Assembly: GCA_016706255.1 (NCBI GenBank)
Contig: JADJJZ010000006.1
Coordinates: 62,001-126,000 of the forward strand
From: Bacteroidota bacterium
Lineage (GTDB): Bacteria; Bacteroidota; Bacteroidia; Chitinophagales; BACL12
Reading direction: 5' to 3'
Length of the DNA: 64,000 bases
The position numbers and the translations under genes are program-made. Numbering within the stretch: the first letter of the stretch is position 1; every line of letters begins with the position of its first letter. This document shows, one piece after another, positions 46,469 to 56,350 of the stretch. Below the pieces are notes generated by a model. That model was given only the letters and a program-made list of their open reading frames with translations. It made no database searches and was not told the origin of the DNA.

Positions 46469-46999
46469 TTATAGTTTTCGTTTATAATGTAATTGCACTA
46501 ATCCTTTTTCAAAATGTTTTACTTCGATGAGCGCTAAATTTAATTCCGTTCTTCCATCTTTAAACAAACGTATACCATCGCCTAATAAAACCGGAATAAC
46601 GGAAATAATGAGTTCATCAATTAAATCAGCTTGTAATAACAGGTTTACAATTTCTGCACCACCATCACAAAAAATGTTTTTTCCGGATTGTGTTTTGAGT
46701 TGCTTTACCAATACAGTAATATCCCCACTATAAAACTGTATGTTACCTTGATTTGCAAGTGGATTGCGGGTTATTACATAAGTATTTAAATGTGCATGCG
46801 GAAATTCGGGCACCTGTTTCATTACCCAATCGTAGGTTTTGCGACCTATAAGTACAGTATCAATAGTTTGCATGAATGCCGCATAACCATAATCTTCACC
46901 GGGCTGCTCAACCAATCCTAAAAAACTGAGATCGTCGTTGGGTTTGGCGATATATCCATCCACGCTACATGCAATATATAGCACCAGTTGTTTACTCAT
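46469..46999 (-). CDS. Dihydrofolate reductase-like (RibD C-terminal) protein
   Basis: 176 residues from ATG 46999 (MSKQLVLYIACSVDGYIA). The fold is that of the RibD C-terminal/DHFR-like family: DTVLIGRKTYDWV, NIFCDGGAEIVNLLLQADLIDELIISVIPVLLGDG. It is probably an NADPH-dependent reductase of unknown substrate. 3 bp from the alpha/beta hydrolase gene downstream. Confidence 0.88.
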   Translation of the reverse strand: MSKQLVLYIACSVDGYIAKPNDDLSFLGLVEQPGEDYGYAAFMQTIDTVLIGRKTYDWVMKQVPEFPHAHLNTYVITRNPLANQGNIQFYSGDITVLVKQLKTQSGKNIFCDGGAEIVNLLLQADLIDELIISVIPVLLGDGIRLFKDGRTELNLALIEVKHFEKGLVQLHYKRKL

Positions 47000-47077
47000 T
47001 TTGTGATAAAATATTAATGCCTGATTATTAGATGCCACAAAGGTAAGGGGAAATCACAAATGAGGAGGCATAAAGGT

Positions 47078-47668
47078 TTATTTTATATGGACGGGCTCTA
47101 TAATATCCTGAAGCATTAAACCATCAATAATTTTATAAATTAAATCTGTTAACTGGAGTAATTCTGTGTAAGGAATAAATTTACCGGGTCGGTTATAAGA
47201 TAATTCAAAATTGTAAGCATCAAGCGGAGCGCCAAATACACCATGATTTTGATGTATGGCAATTTCCCCATTTTTTATGACAGGAAGTAATAAGGGTATA
47301 TGATTGTTTTCGAAAATGTTATTAAAAAGCACCGCGTTATTTGTTTTAATAAAGTACTTGCTCAATTCCAGCGACTGATTAAAATTTGATTTTGTGAACT
47401 GTGAAATAAACTTTTGTAATGAAGATTTTTCTTTTAAAGTAAAAGCAAATTTCTTTTCCATCACAAAATCAACAAATAAGCATTGGCTAAAACCTGAATA
47501 AGCATATCGGCCTGAAACTGCGGAATGATAATAATTGTTAAACACAACTTCAAATCCGCGGTAATTAGCTACCACTTTAGGTGAATACCAATCTACAGGG
47601 TCATAATATCTACCCTGTATAAGCGGAGCATAATTTGACCAATATTCGGTGTCTTGAGTGGTGTACAT
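47078..47668 (-). CDS. Hypothetical protein
   Basis: About 196 residues from ATG 47668 (MYTTQDTEYWSNYAPL); the longer frame is read from the repeat region at 47744-47786. No signal peptide, no recognised family; DUF-like with aromatic residues (YHSAVSGRYAYSGFSQCLFVDFVM). Confidence 0.55.
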   Translation of the reverse strand: MYTTQDTEYWSNYAPLIQGRYYDPVDWYSPKVVANYRGFEVVFNNYYHSAVSGRYAYSGFSQCLFVDFVMEKKFAFTLKEKSSLQKFISQFTKSNFNQSLELSKYFIKTNNAVLFNNIFENNHIPLLLPVIKNGEIAIHQNHGVFGAPLDAYNFELSYNRPGKFIPYTELLQLTDLIYKIIDGLMLQDIIEPVHIK

Positions 47669-47743
47669 GGTGTGTTTACTGTTAAGACGAAATACAATAT
47701 TAGCATATTTGATGGAATTGAGGCAGGGGGAATTGGCTGTTTT

Positions 47744-47786
47744 ATGAGTAATGAGTTGTTCGCTGAGGCGAACATGAGTAATGAGT
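47744..47786. repeat. Hairpin flanked by direct repeats
   Basis: Perfect inverted repeat GTTCGC-TGAG-GCGAAC (47758-47773), with ATGAGTAATGAGT directly on both sides. A related run of CTCAT units (ACTCATCGCTCATCATTCATC and following) lies at 47871-47897. This looks like a dispersed intergenic element; role unknown. Confidence 0.55.
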
Positions 47787-47897
47787 GGTGACTGCAAACT
47801 ATAGTATGAAAACTTCTAAAGTGAAATTTTCTAAAGATGAAAAAAAAGTATTTAATTCAAACTTTTTTCACTCATCGCTCATCATTCATCACTCATA

Positions 47898-48338
47898 TTA
47901 AACCGTCGGATTTCCTTTCCCGGTTGTTATTAAATTGAACAAACTATTTTCAATATAATCTTTCCAGGCATTTGAACAATCTTTATAACAGGCGATTGCC
48001 GGAATTAAGCCCTGATGTGTAAATTGAATGCTGGTTTTGTCATTTAATTCCGTTAATTCAAAAATGATTTTCGTGTTGGTCCATTCCTGTTTATTTTCAA
48101 CAAAATTGATCTGACTGCTTATTACTTCCCAAACTATTTTTTTATTTGGAATGAATTCGGTTATTTTTTGTGTAGATATATGTACATCGCCAAAATATAC
48201 GGTAAATTCATCCAAAAGCCTATGGGAAGCGCCTTTCAGGTTGTGTGTCCACCATTTTGTGACATCATTAATTTGTTGAAATGCGTATACTTCATTGGTA
48301 GGAACAATTATGGTTATCGTATAGTCTTGAGTTTGCAT
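47898..48338 (-). CDS. SRPBCC family protein (tandem paralogue B)
   Basis: 146 residues: EVYAFQQINDVTKWWTHNLKG, IPNKKIVWEVISSQINF, ending in FNLITTGKGNP. It is clearly related to the adjacent gene at 48365-48853, which has the same WW pair, FxDVH and C-terminal LIxTGxGNP. Tandem duplication. Ligand unknown. Confidence 0.82.
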   Translation of the reverse strand: MQTQDYTITIIVPTNEVYAFQQINDVTKWWTHNLKGASHRLLDEFTVYFGDVHISTQKITEFIPNKKIVWEVISSQINFVENKQEWTNTKIIFELTELNDKTSIQFTHQGLIPAIACYKDCSNAWKDYIENSLFNLITTGKGNPTV

Positions 48339-48364
48339 TTTGATTTATTTATGTGTTGCGAATA

Positions 48365-48853
48365 TTAATTATTGTTCAAAAACTTTGATTCATCTTCAGT
48401 TTGAGGATTTCCTTTGCCGTTTGGATTACCGGTGCCTGTTTCTATTAAATGTTTTAAACTGGTTAATATATACTGTGACCACGCACCTGAACAAATTTCA
48501 AAACATTCTAATTGATCAGTTAAGCCTAAATGTGTAAAAATAACTTCAGTATTATATTCGTTTGCAATAATTTCGAAACGAATAGTTGTTCCTGTCCATT
48601 CTGTTTTGTCTTTTGTAAATTTGAAATAATTGTTTTTGATGTACCATTCCACCATTTTATTGGGAATGGATGTTATTATTTTTATTTCGCAACGATGAAC
48701 ATCTTCGAAGTTATAGTTGAATTTGTCATTAAGCTGAACAGTTGAGCCGGTAATTTCTTCTGACCACCACCCTCGCACATTGTTGATTGCCTGAAACACC
48801 GCTTCGGGTTTGGTAGATACAATTAATTTTATTTGAAGATCTTGATTTGGCAT
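48365..48853 (-). CDS. SRPBCC family protein (tandem paralogue A)
   Basis: 162 residues: PEAVFQAINNVRGWWSEEITG, FEDVHRCEIKIITSIPNKMVEWYI, LIETGTGNPNGKG. Start region of Bet v 1-like type. It shares a divergent promoter region with the GlxA-type regulator and is followed by its paralogue 26 bp later. Confidence 0.82.
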   Translation of the reverse strand: MPNQDLQIKLIVSTKPEAVFQAINNVRGWWSEEITGSTVQLNDKFNYNFEDVHRCEIKIITSIPNKMVEWYIKNNYFKFTKDKTEWTGTTIRFEIIANEYNTEVIFTHLGLTDQLECFEICSGAWSQYILTSLKHLIETGTGNPNGKGNPQTEDESKFLNNN

Positions 48854-48870
48854 ACAATTGATATTTAATT

Positions 48871-48878
48871 CAAAATTA
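48871..48878 (-). promoter_or_regulatory. -7 element of the SRPBCC pair
   Basis: The minus strand reads TAATTTTG (TAnnTTTG), 17 bp before the ATG at 48853, with TTG 18 bp further up (48897-48899). Confidence 0.5.
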
Positions 48879-48925
48879 CTGTCTGAAAATACCGCTCAAG
48901 GGGTGTAAAACAGACAACCTAACGG

Positions 48926-48957
48926 GTTGATTTGGACAAATTTTCCCAGTAACTTTG
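48926..48957 (+). promoter_or_regulatory. Promoter of the GlxA-type regulator
   Basis: GTTG (48926-48929), a 20-bp spacer and TAACTTTG (48950-48957), a full Bacteroidota promoter match. The ATG at 48972 is 14 bp downstream. Confidence 0.65.
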
Positions 48958-48971
48958 TCTAAAATTTGATT

Positions 48972-49975
48972 ATGAAACAGGTTATCATCGTTGTTCCGGA
49001 GGGTAATATTAATTTGAGCAGCATTAGTGGCTCGTTTGAAATTCTTAACCGAGCAAACGGTTATTGGAAAAAGAAAGGCAATCATAGCAAAATGGAAATT
49101 CAAATTGGTGGGTTTATTGACACCCTTGAATTAGGTAACGGTTTTTTTGCAATTCATCCTGTTCAACTTGACACTTTAGGCCCTGTTGATTTGATTATTA
49201 TTCCTTCGCTCACCTATGATTATGCTCATGTATTAAAAAACAATACCGCTTTAATCGAATGGATTGCAGCGCAATACAAAACGGGAGCTGAGATTGCCAG
49301 TATCTGCACGGGTGCTTTTCTTTTGGCAGCAACGGGGTTAATAGATGGGAAAAGCTGCTCCACACATTGGAATGCGGCAACTGATTTTAAACGTTTGTTT
49401 CCTGAAATTGATTTACAGATTGATAAATTAATTGCTGTGGAAGATGGTATTTATTCAAATGGTGGGGCTTATTCGTTTTTAAATTTAATGTTGTTTTTAG
49501 TTGAAAAATATTTCGACAGAGATACCGCCATTTTCTGCTCAAAAGTATTTCAGATTGATATTGACAGACATACGCAATCGCCATTTTTCATTTTCAAAGC
49601 ACAAAAAAACCATGGAGATGTTGTAGTGCTGAATGCTCAAAAATTTATAGAAGAAAATTTATCTGAAAAATATCATTTGAAGATTTATCAATTCAACTAA
49701 ATACCAGTAGAAGGAATTTTGACAGGCGATTTATTAAAGCGACAGGAAACACACCTGTTGAATATTTACAACGCGTAAAGATAGAAGCGGCAAAACGATT
49801 GCTGGAACTCGGTAGAAAAAATATCAATGAGGTTATGTATGAAGTGGGATATGCTGATGATAAAGCCTTTCGTGAAATTTTCAAACGACTTAACGGCTTG
49901 TCGCCAATAGACTATAAGCAAAAATTTAACAGAGAAGTTTTATTGGGATATAGTGATACAAGTGAGAATAATTGA
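48972..49975 (+). CDS. GlxA-type AraC family regulator, frameshifted before the HTH
   Basis: 334 residues once one A is added to AA at 49680-49681. The N-terminal DJ-1/PfpI-like domain has the conserved cysteine C112 in ASICTGAFLLAATG and lies at 1-200. The C-terminal AraC HTH is read in the next frame (DLSIQLNTSRRNFDRRF ... IKIEAAKRLLE-like VKIEAAKRLLELGRKNINEVMYEVGYADDKAF ... LSPIDYKQKF). A frameshift at this place would remove DNA binding. It is divergent from the SRPBCC pair, which it may regulate. The ATG is at 48972; a TTG two codons earlier is not needed. Confidence 0.85.
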
Positions 49976-50116
49976 TTCGTGCTAATATTTAATTCACTTA
50001 AGTAGCTAAGCATTATTTGTGGGAATTCTACAATTGAAATATTTAATTATATAAAGGATTTGAGTTAATTCTGACCAATTTTGTTTATTATATTCATATT
50101 TTTAAAATATAGATAA

Positions 50117-50485
50117 ATGGACACAAAAGAATTGGAAGGTTTGCCTAATAAAGATGGCCATCTTGAAAAAGGGTCAGCACATATAATAGTTGAATTAATT
50201 GAATATGAACATAATGCCGTGGTAAGTAAAACATTAATGAAAAAAATTACCGGTTCAATAAACGCATTGTCGTTTGATACCGGTGAAGGTTTGAATGAAA
50301 AAATTTCTCCGTTTGATACCTATGCTCAGGTTATAGATGGTGATGCGGTAATAGAAATTGACGGAAAAGTTTCTACCTTACATACCGGTGAAGGAATAAT
50401 TATTCCCGCACATAAGCCTAGTCATATTGAACCGAATGGCAGGTTTAAGTTGTTGTTAACCGTAATAAAAAGCGGTTACGAATAA
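50117..50485 (+). CDS. Cupin domain protein
   Basis: 122 residues, single cupin: LIEYEHNAVVSKTLMKK, NEKISPFDTYAQVIDGDAVIEIDG, GEGIIIPAHKPSHIEPNGRF. The motif 1 histidine is missing (DTYAQVIDG), so metal binding may be altered. It is convergent with the DUF1801 gene by 0 bp. Confidence 0.8.
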   Translation: MDTKELEGLPNKDGHLEKGSAHIIVELIEYEHNAVVSKTLMKKITGSINALSFDTGEGLNEKISPFDTYAQVIDGDAVIEIDGKVSTLHTGEGIIIPAHKPSHIEPNGRFKLLLTVIKSGYE

Positions 50486-50875
50486 CTATATTATTCTTTC
50501 CAAAACGCCTCTTCTTTTAACAATATTTTTGTAGTCCCATTGAATAGTTTTGGATTTACGCAACCATCTTTTTAAATCTTTTTCAATTATTTCATCTACT
50601 GAAGTAAAGCGCATTTCTGCAGCTTTAAATTTACCTTCATCTTGTAATAAAGGTTCGTCAAACGATTGTCCGCTCCAAAATAATAAGCGTACACAATTTT
50701 TTAGCTTACTGTAACCCACTATCGGATTGCCATCCAGAAACCAAACAGGATGCGCATGCCAGATTTTATTTTCTGCTTTCGGTAAATTTAGATTAATTAT
50801 TTCGCACAACCTGTTACAGATTTGACTATCCGTTGTTGAGAGGCTGTTGTTATAGGATTGAATATCTGGATGCAT
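50486..50875 (-). CDS. DUF1801 domain protein
   Basis: 129 residues from ATG 50875 (MHPDIQSYNNSLST). NKIWHAHPVWFLDGNPIVGYSKLKNCVRLLFWSGQSF is the DUF1801 core. Function not established. It lies 16 bp ahead of the T9SS gene downstream on the same strand; convergent with the cupin gene. Confidence 0.8.
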   Translation of the reverse strand: MHPDIQSYNNSLSTTDSQICNRLCEIINLNLPKAENKIWHAHPVWFLDGNPIVGYSKLKNCVRLLFWSGQSFDEPLLQDEGKFKAAEMRFTSVDEIIEKDLKRWLRKSKTIQWDYKNIVKRRGVLERII

Positions 50876-50890
50876 TAGCAAATGAATTAA

Positions 50891-52213
50891 TTATTTTGAA
50901 ATCGAAAAAACCTGACTCGATGAAATGTTTCCGCGTTTACATTCAATTATATAAATACCATTATTAAATTTATCGGTTGTTATACGTAGCAGATTTTGCA
51001 CTAATTCAGTTTGATATAAAACTTGTCCTAATAAATTATAGATTGTAATTTCTGTTAGTGTATTTTCAGCATTGAGTTCAATGTTTAAATAATTGTTAGC
51101 TGGATTAGGAGAAATTGAAAATAAATTATTGGAGTAATTCTGAACAACAATAAATGATTCTGCTGCATAACCTACTTCCCAATAATAATTTAAACTGTTT
51201 TCAGGTATTGGATCTAGATTTCTGCCGGTATACCACATTTTATAATTACCATTATCATTAATGACACTTGGAAATGATGCTAAAATCGCGTCCCAGTCGC
51301 CGGTTGCGCCTTTTTTTAATACCGGATTAAGGGGTGATTTTACCCAGTTAATGCCATCGGTAGATGTTGCATACCCAACCTGTTGATTATAAGTTACATC
51401 ATTATCGCCACCACCATACCACATTTGATAAATGCCATCTGCATAAATAACATGTGGGTCCTGTACATAAATACTATCCCAACTATCAGCACCGGTAATT
51501 AATACAGGATTATCGCTATATTTTGTCCAATTAATTCCGTCTGATGAAAATGCATAACCAATATTCGCTTTACCATCTGTGCTGTTACCATCAGGTATAG
51601 CATCATAACCGCAATACCACATTTTATACGTATCATCAACTTTTACAACGGATGGCCCTTCCAAAAAACCATTATCCCAACTTGCTGCACTTCCAACCGG
51701 AATAATCGGTTCATTGTATTTTACCCAGTTTATGCCATCAGATGAATAAGCATAACCAATTTCATATCGAAAGGTATTAAAATATTGCCCTGCATACCAC
51801 ATTTTATATTTTTCTTCAGCAGGAGCAGTGCTATCAATTAATATGGAAGCAGTTTCAACTCCCAGTGAATCCCACATGCCGGAATAAGAAACATCTAAAA
51901 CAGGATTTTCATCATATTTATCCCATACAATCCCGTCGGTTGAAGTTGCGTAACAAATTCTCGAGCGCAATAAGGTATCTGCAGGGTAATTTAAACCGCC
52001 ACAGGTATACCACATTTTATATATGGCACCTTCTTTAATTACAAATGGGTCGCTGATTGCAATAAGATCATTTGGTAAATGTGCAATTACAGTATCTCGT
52101 TTTAAAACTGGGTTAGACGGATCTTTTATCCAAGAAGTTTGGGAAAACAGTGTTTGTGTAAGACAAATAAATAAAGTGAAGTAAACAACACGGTTATGAA
52201 TTATATTTTTCAT
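50891..52213 (-). CDS. T9SS-sorted five-bladed propeller (GH43/GH130-like) protein, paralogue
   Basis: 440 residues with signal peptide ending LFSQ. Blade motifs YKMWYTCGG, YKMWYAGQ, YKMWYCGY, YQMWYGGG, YKMWYTGR alternate with IGYAYSSDGINWVKY-type segments. The C-terminal T9SS type A domain is FSISPNPANNYLNIE. It is a paralogue of 23095-24408, with the same order of domains, about 27 kb away. Predicted as secreted propeller; enzymatic activity uncertain. Confidence 0.78.
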   Translation of the reverse strand: MKNIIHNRVVYFTLFICLTQTLFSQTSWIKDPSNPVLKRDTVIAHLPNDLIAISDPFVIKEGAIYKMWYTCGGLNYPADTLLRSRICYATSTDGIVWDKYDENPVLDVSYSGMWDSLGVETASILIDSTAPAEEKYKMWYAGQYFNTFRYEIGYAYSSDGINWVKYNEPIIPVGSAASWDNGFLEGPSVVKVDDTYKMWYCGYDAIPDGNSTDGKANIGYAFSSDGINWTKYSDNPVLITGADSWDSIYVQDPHVIYADGIYQMWYGGGDNDVTYNQQVGYATSTDGINWVKSPLNPVLKKGATGDWDAILASFPSVINDNGNYKMWYTGRNLDPIPENSLNYYWEVGYAAESFIVVQNYSNNLFSISPNPANNYLNIELNAENTLTEITIYNLLGQVLYQTELVQNLLRITTDKFNNGIYIIECKRGNISSSQVFSISK

Positions 52214-52314
52214 CCTGCCTTTTTAGCGTCAATTTGTAAAGTAAATTTAAATATTTTGGATGAGATTTTAAATTTACCGCAAACTAAATCACTTTTTATA
52301 ATACCGGAATATAT

Positions 52315-52818
52315 TTATTCGTATTGGTAAGGTTCGTTGTTGTAAGCCATCTTACGAATGTTTTCAACTACCCTTTTCATGTATGTGCGCCAAAAAGTTT
52401 TAGTAAATAACCATGTAAAAGGGTAAAAAATGGGCTGATTGGCATGCATGGTATAAGTGTATTCTATCAAAATTTTGTTGGGTTCCAGTTCGGTGGTTTT
52501 CCAGGTGCCGACAAATTTGGTGAAGCCCAGCATCCACGATTTAAAATCGCTTACTTCAATAACCCAATATTTATTTTCTACACGCTCTAGTACTTTATCT
52601 GTTGATGATTCGCCACCCGCGAAGGTTGGCGATTTAGCTACAAATACCTTTTTGGTACCACCGGGTTTTCCCCAGTTAGTATCCTCAGTGCAATGTGTCA
52701 CTTTCGGCATTAATCCATAACCTGTATGCACCTTCGAAACATCGCATAACATTGGAGTTTTAAAGGCACGTTCCAGGGAACAATTAAAAATAGTGGTAAT
52801 TGTAACACTGTTTTTCAT
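52315..52818 (-). CDS. SRPBCC family protein
   Basis: About 167 residues from ATG 52818 (MKNSVTITTIFNCSLERAF). It has ligand-binding fold features, VHTGYGLMPKVTHC, YWVIEVSDFKSWMLGFTKFVGTWKTTEL, and a C-terminal helix TKTFWRTYMKRVVENIRKMA. Ligand unknown. Confidence 0.75.
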   Translation of the reverse strand: MKNSVTITTIFNCSLERAFKTPMLCDVSKVHTGYGLMPKVTHCTEDTNWGKPGGTKKVFVAKSPTFAGGESSTDKVLERVENKYWVIEVSDFKSWMLGFTKFVGTWKTTELEPNKILIEYTYTMHANQPIFYPFTWLFTKTFWRTYMKRVVENIRKMAYNNEPYQYE

Positions 52819-52897
52819 ATTCAAATAAGTTTAATTGTGCGAAGGTAACTGTAAGGTGTATGAAAAGGGTATAAAACATAAAGTCTATGTATATGAA

Positions 52898-54481
52898 TTA
52901 TTCTACTAATAATTTTCTTGTTAAATCGTAATGTGTGCCAATGATTTGAATAATATATATTCCTTCAGTTAAATTGAATGGAATTGCATTATTGGTATTT
53001 ACTAAAATATGACTTAAAACAACTTTCCCGTTTACATCAATTATTTGTAAATATGGACTAAAATGTAAAATTGTTTCAGCAATAGCAATTGTTAAAATTG
53101 ATTTTGCAGGATTCGGGAATATATTGATAGCACTGAAATCATTTGAAACAATTGCTGTAGTGATATTTATTTTAAAAACACAATAATCGCCATTACTATA
53201 AGCCGGATTTACATCACCATCGGTTGAGTTTGTAGTACCGGCTAAAATCAGTTGGTTTGAACCGGGATTTAAAATTGCCCAGCCCGAATCATCACCACTT
53301 CCACCAAATGAGCTTTCCGCTAGCAGGTCACCTGTTTGCGACAATTTTGCAAGCCAGAAATCGGAGGTAAATTCATTTCCATGATGACCGGAAACATCAA
53401 CAGTTAACGAATTAGATACTCCGGTTACCCAATATTCGCCATCTTTTGTTTCCAAAACGTCATGTGCAATATCAATAAATGTTCCGCCTAGTGATTTTTC
53501 CCACATTAAATTCCCAATCAAACCAATTTTAAATACCCAATAATCGCCGTCCCCATGTTGAACGGTAACATCGCCATTTGATGACGAAGTATTTCCGGTT
53601 ATAATAAATCCATCATCTGAAGTTTGTTTAATAGCCCTAGCTTCATCTTTATCTGTGCCTCCAAATGAACGTTGCCAATTAATAGTACCATCTGAATATA
53701 ATTTAATTATCCAGCAATCTGAAAAAGCAGTTGTTCCTGAATGAAAAGTTACATCACCATCATTTGAATAAGTATTACCTGCAACAATATATTCGCCATC
53801 TTCACTTTGTATGATGCTATTTGCTGCATCAAAAGATGAACCACCAAATGATTTTTGCCAAACTAACGTGCCTACGCTTGAAATTTTAATTACCCAGTAA
53901 TCTGAAAAGCCGTGGTTTCCGGAAACATTTTCATCATTCGACCATGAATATCCTGCAACAATAAAACCATCATCATCTGTTTCCATAATACTTCTTGCTG
54001 CATCGATATTAGTACCACCATAAGATTTTTCCCATTCTAAATCTCCGTTTCCATCCAATTTAATTATCCAGTAATCAGGAAAATCAGACAGGCCAATATG
54101 ATTTGAAACATCCATATCATTTGAATAGGATTCACCCGCAACAATATACCCGCCATCACTTGTAGGTTGAACAGCGTAAGCTGCATCGTTTTTTGTACCA
54201 CCATATGTTTTTTGCCAAACTATTTCACCATCAACATTAAGTTTTACAATCCAATAATCAGATGTAGCAATTGTTCCGTAATGTAAACTAACATCTCCGT
54301 CATTTGAATTTGAGTAACCGGCTAAAATGCTTCCTCCATCGGCTGTTGGTGCTGAGGATAACAATAAATCTATCGCATTTCCACCAAGCGATTTCTGCCA
54401 TTCGATATTGAATTGAGCTTGTAAATTCTGGTTTAAATTAATAATGAAACAAGAAATAAAGATGATATAATATTTGGTCAT
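52898..54481 (-). CDS. T9SS-sorted propeller protein with about seven repeats
   Basis: 527 residues with signal peptide ending LQAQ. About seven repeats of about 55 residues each read like WQKSFGGSSFDAANSIIQ-SEDGEYIVAGNTYSNDGDV, forming a propeller similar to the gene at 41692-43121. A type A T9SS domain ends the protein (INIFPNPAKSILTIA). Function unknown. Confidence 0.8.
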   Translation of the reverse strand: MTKYYIIFISCFIINLNQNLQAQFNIEWQKSLGGNAIDLLLSSAPTADGGSILAGYSNSNDGDVSLHYGTIATSDYWIVKLNVDGEIVWQKTYGGTKNDAAYAVQPTSDGGYIVAGESYSNDMDVSNHIGLSDFPDYWIIKLDGNGDLEWEKSYGGTNIDAARSIMETDDDGFIVAGYSWSNDENVSGNHGFSDYWVIKISSVGTLVWQKSFGGSSFDAANSIIQSEDGEYIVAGNTYSNDGDVTFHSGTTAFSDCWIIKLYSDGTINWQRSFGGTDKDEARAIKQTSDDGFIITGNTSSSNGDVTVQHGDGDYWVFKIGLIGNLMWEKSLGGTFIDIAHDVLETKDGEYWVTGVSNSLTVDVSGHHGNEFTSDFWLAKLSQTGDLLAESSFGGSGDDSGWAILNPGSNQLILAGTTNSTDGDVNPAYSNGDYCVFKINITTAIVSNDFSAINIFPNPAKSILTIAIAETILHFSPYLQIIDVNGKVVLSHILVNTNNAIPFNLTEGIYIIQIIGTHYDLTRKLLVE

Positions 54482-54523
54482 GTTATATAATTTGAATGAA
54501 TCAGAGAGCTGATAAAATTATTA

Positions 54524-55042
54524 TTAAAGGGTCCAATAATATTTTAAATTAATATAATACTGCATATTAAGATCGGCAGTAGGTGTATTAAATATTTGTG
54601 TAACCATTATAAATCCGGGATATAACTGCGAATAATAAAAGGTTTGGGTTAATCCGGCTTCAGCAGTTGAAACGCTATCTTTTCTAAAAGCGTTAGCAAA
54701 AAGACCATTTGAAAGTGCATCGTAAGTATAGTAGCGGTTGGTTGCGAAAATTACTTCAGTAAAATCACCATATTCATCTTTTCCAATTGAAAAGTTCAAC
54801 ATATCTCTGCTGCTATCCTCATTAGCAATATCACATTGATAAGTCAGCGTTACGCCCACCTCACTAAATTCATCAAAATAGGAGTAGCCAAGCGTTTTTA
54901 TTTTACTTTCAAACGAAGTAAATGATTTGCACTTTGTTGTATTAATAAAATCTTCACTATAAATACCACATTGTGCTTTTAATGATTTAACACCCGTTAT
55001 AGTTATCAGGAACATAAACATATACAATGTGTGCCGGCTCAT
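54524..55042 (-). CDS. Secreted hypothetical protein
   Basis: About 172 residues from ATG 55042 (MSRHTLYMFMFLITITGVKSLKAQ), a signal peptide. No family recognised; the mature part is beta-rich and ends in MQYYINLKYYWTL. It precedes the T9SS propeller gene by 42 bp. Confidence 0.55.
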   Translation of the reverse strand: MSRHTLYMFMFLITITGVKSLKAQCGIYSEDFINTTKCKSFTSFESKIKTLGYSYFDEFSEVGVTLTYQCDIANEDSSRDMLNFSIGKDEYGDFTEVIFATNRYYTYDALSNGLFANAFRKDSVSTAEAGLTQTFYYSQLYPGFIMVTQIFNTPTADLNMQYYINLKYYWTL

Positions 55043-55135
55043 AATTGCAAATTTTATTAAAAGAAGCAATAAAGCTAAAACATTAGGGAGACAATTTTAT
55101 CGCCGGAAGATAATTACGAGTTATTTTTATAATGA

Positions 55136-55693
55136 CTATACCAAAAACATACCGCGAAACCCACGAGCCCCATAATATGACTCTGCGCCATTGTGATAAA
55201 CAAATACTTTACCAAAACGGTAATCGCCAAATATTGCGCCACCTAATTCTCTTATTTCAGATGGCGTTTTTAGCCAGCTTGATGTTTTATTGTCAAAGTG
55301 ACCCACCTCTTGTAAAGCCCTGTATTGTTCTTCATCCAAAACACTTATTCCCATTTCATCAGCCATGTCAATAACATTATGTTTAGGCTTATGTTCTTTG
55401 CGTGATTCAAGTGCATCGTAATCGTAACAAATACTGCGGCGACCTTTAGGACTTTCTTCTGAGCAATCAACAAAAATAAATGCGTTCGATTTTTTCTCTA
55501 TACCGATACAATCGGGTTCGCCTCCGGTTATTTCCATCTGGTTCAACGACCATAATTTTTCAGGGTGTGCGGCGAGTTTTTTTTCAATAGCAGCCCATTC
55601 TACACCTTTGTGTCGTTGTTTATTTTTTTCAAACCGATGTTTTAATGTAGCTAATAATGAGGTGCTTTCTTCCGGTGTTAATTTATTTTTCAT
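55136..55693 (-). CDS. DUF4256 domain protein
   Basis: 185 residues. LLATLKHRFEKNKQRHKGVEWAAIEKKL, MEITGGEPDCIGIEK, FIFVDCSEESPKGRRSICYDYDALESRK and GARGFRGMFLV match the DUF4256 family, whose function is unknown. Cytoplasmic, no signal peptide. Confidence 0.85.
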   Translation of the reverse strand: MKNKLTPEESTSLLATLKHRFEKNKQRHKGVEWAAIEKKLAAHPEKLWSLNQMEITGGEPDCIGIEKKSNAFIFVDCSEESPKGRRSICYDYDALESRKEHKPKHNVIDMADEMGISVLDEEQYRALQEVGHFDNKTSSWLKTPSEIRELGGAIFGDYRFGKVFVYHNGAESYYGARGFRGMFLV

Positions 55694-55717
55694 CGAATTA
55701 TTTTATGTGTTATGTAA

Positions 55718-56294
55718 TTAATCGTTTAATCCAATTCCGTTTAGTATATCCGGTATACTTTTTTCAATTCTTGCTTCGCGCGTTTTAGTCTGCTTAGGTG
55801 AGCCAAAATGTAATAAATAAGCTCGTTGCCTGCCGGGAGTTAACGCATAAAAGGCAGTTTTTAGTTTTTTATTTTTATTGAGCCTGGTTTCAAACTCTTC
55901 AGGCATTTTATATTCCGCCACCTTTTTAAGCTCAACTTTAAGACCCGCTTTTTCAACTTCTATGGCTTCAAAAATGTATGCTTTTATTGTTTTTCTAATT
56001 TTTTATTTCGGAAATACTCGTAAACCTTATTTGACGGGCACTCTGAACATTTTCTGTTTGTTGAATTAAAATTCCCTTTGGATCTTTTAATAATGCTCCT
56101 TTAAAAAACAAATAAGCACAATATTCCTTAAATACATGAATCAGCACAATATTATGGTTGTTATGCGTGTAGCAGGGTGTTCCCCATTTTAAAGCTTCTT
56201 CTACCTGACAATCCAGTGCAATTTTCCGCATCAGTTTTATTGCATCCTGCCATTTATGGTCTTTATTAAAATAGAAATCTACTTTTGGATTCAT
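55718..56294 (-). CDS. YdeI/OmpD-associated family protein, broken by two deletions
   Basis: The first part (MNPKVDFYFNKDHKWQDAIKLM ... QIRFTSISEIKN) is a DUF1801-type domain; the second (MPEEFETRLNKNKKLKTAFYALTPGRQRAYLLHF) is the YdeI C-terminal part. In known members these are one protein. Adding a base to the T6 run at 55999-56004 and to the T5 run at 55990-55994 restores the linker (AIEVEKAGLKVELKKVAEYK) and gives 192 residues. Function of the family is unclear. Confidence 0.8.
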
Positions 56295-56350
56295 TGTTAT
56301 TTAATTTATTCAACTAAGTTACCGGTTTTGATAATAGCGCTAAAGTGTTT

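Noticed and set aside
49693..49884. 63-codon minus-strand frame
   Set aside because: Antisense to the AraC-type HTH part of the GlxA-like regulator, which has clear family motifs in the plus frame.
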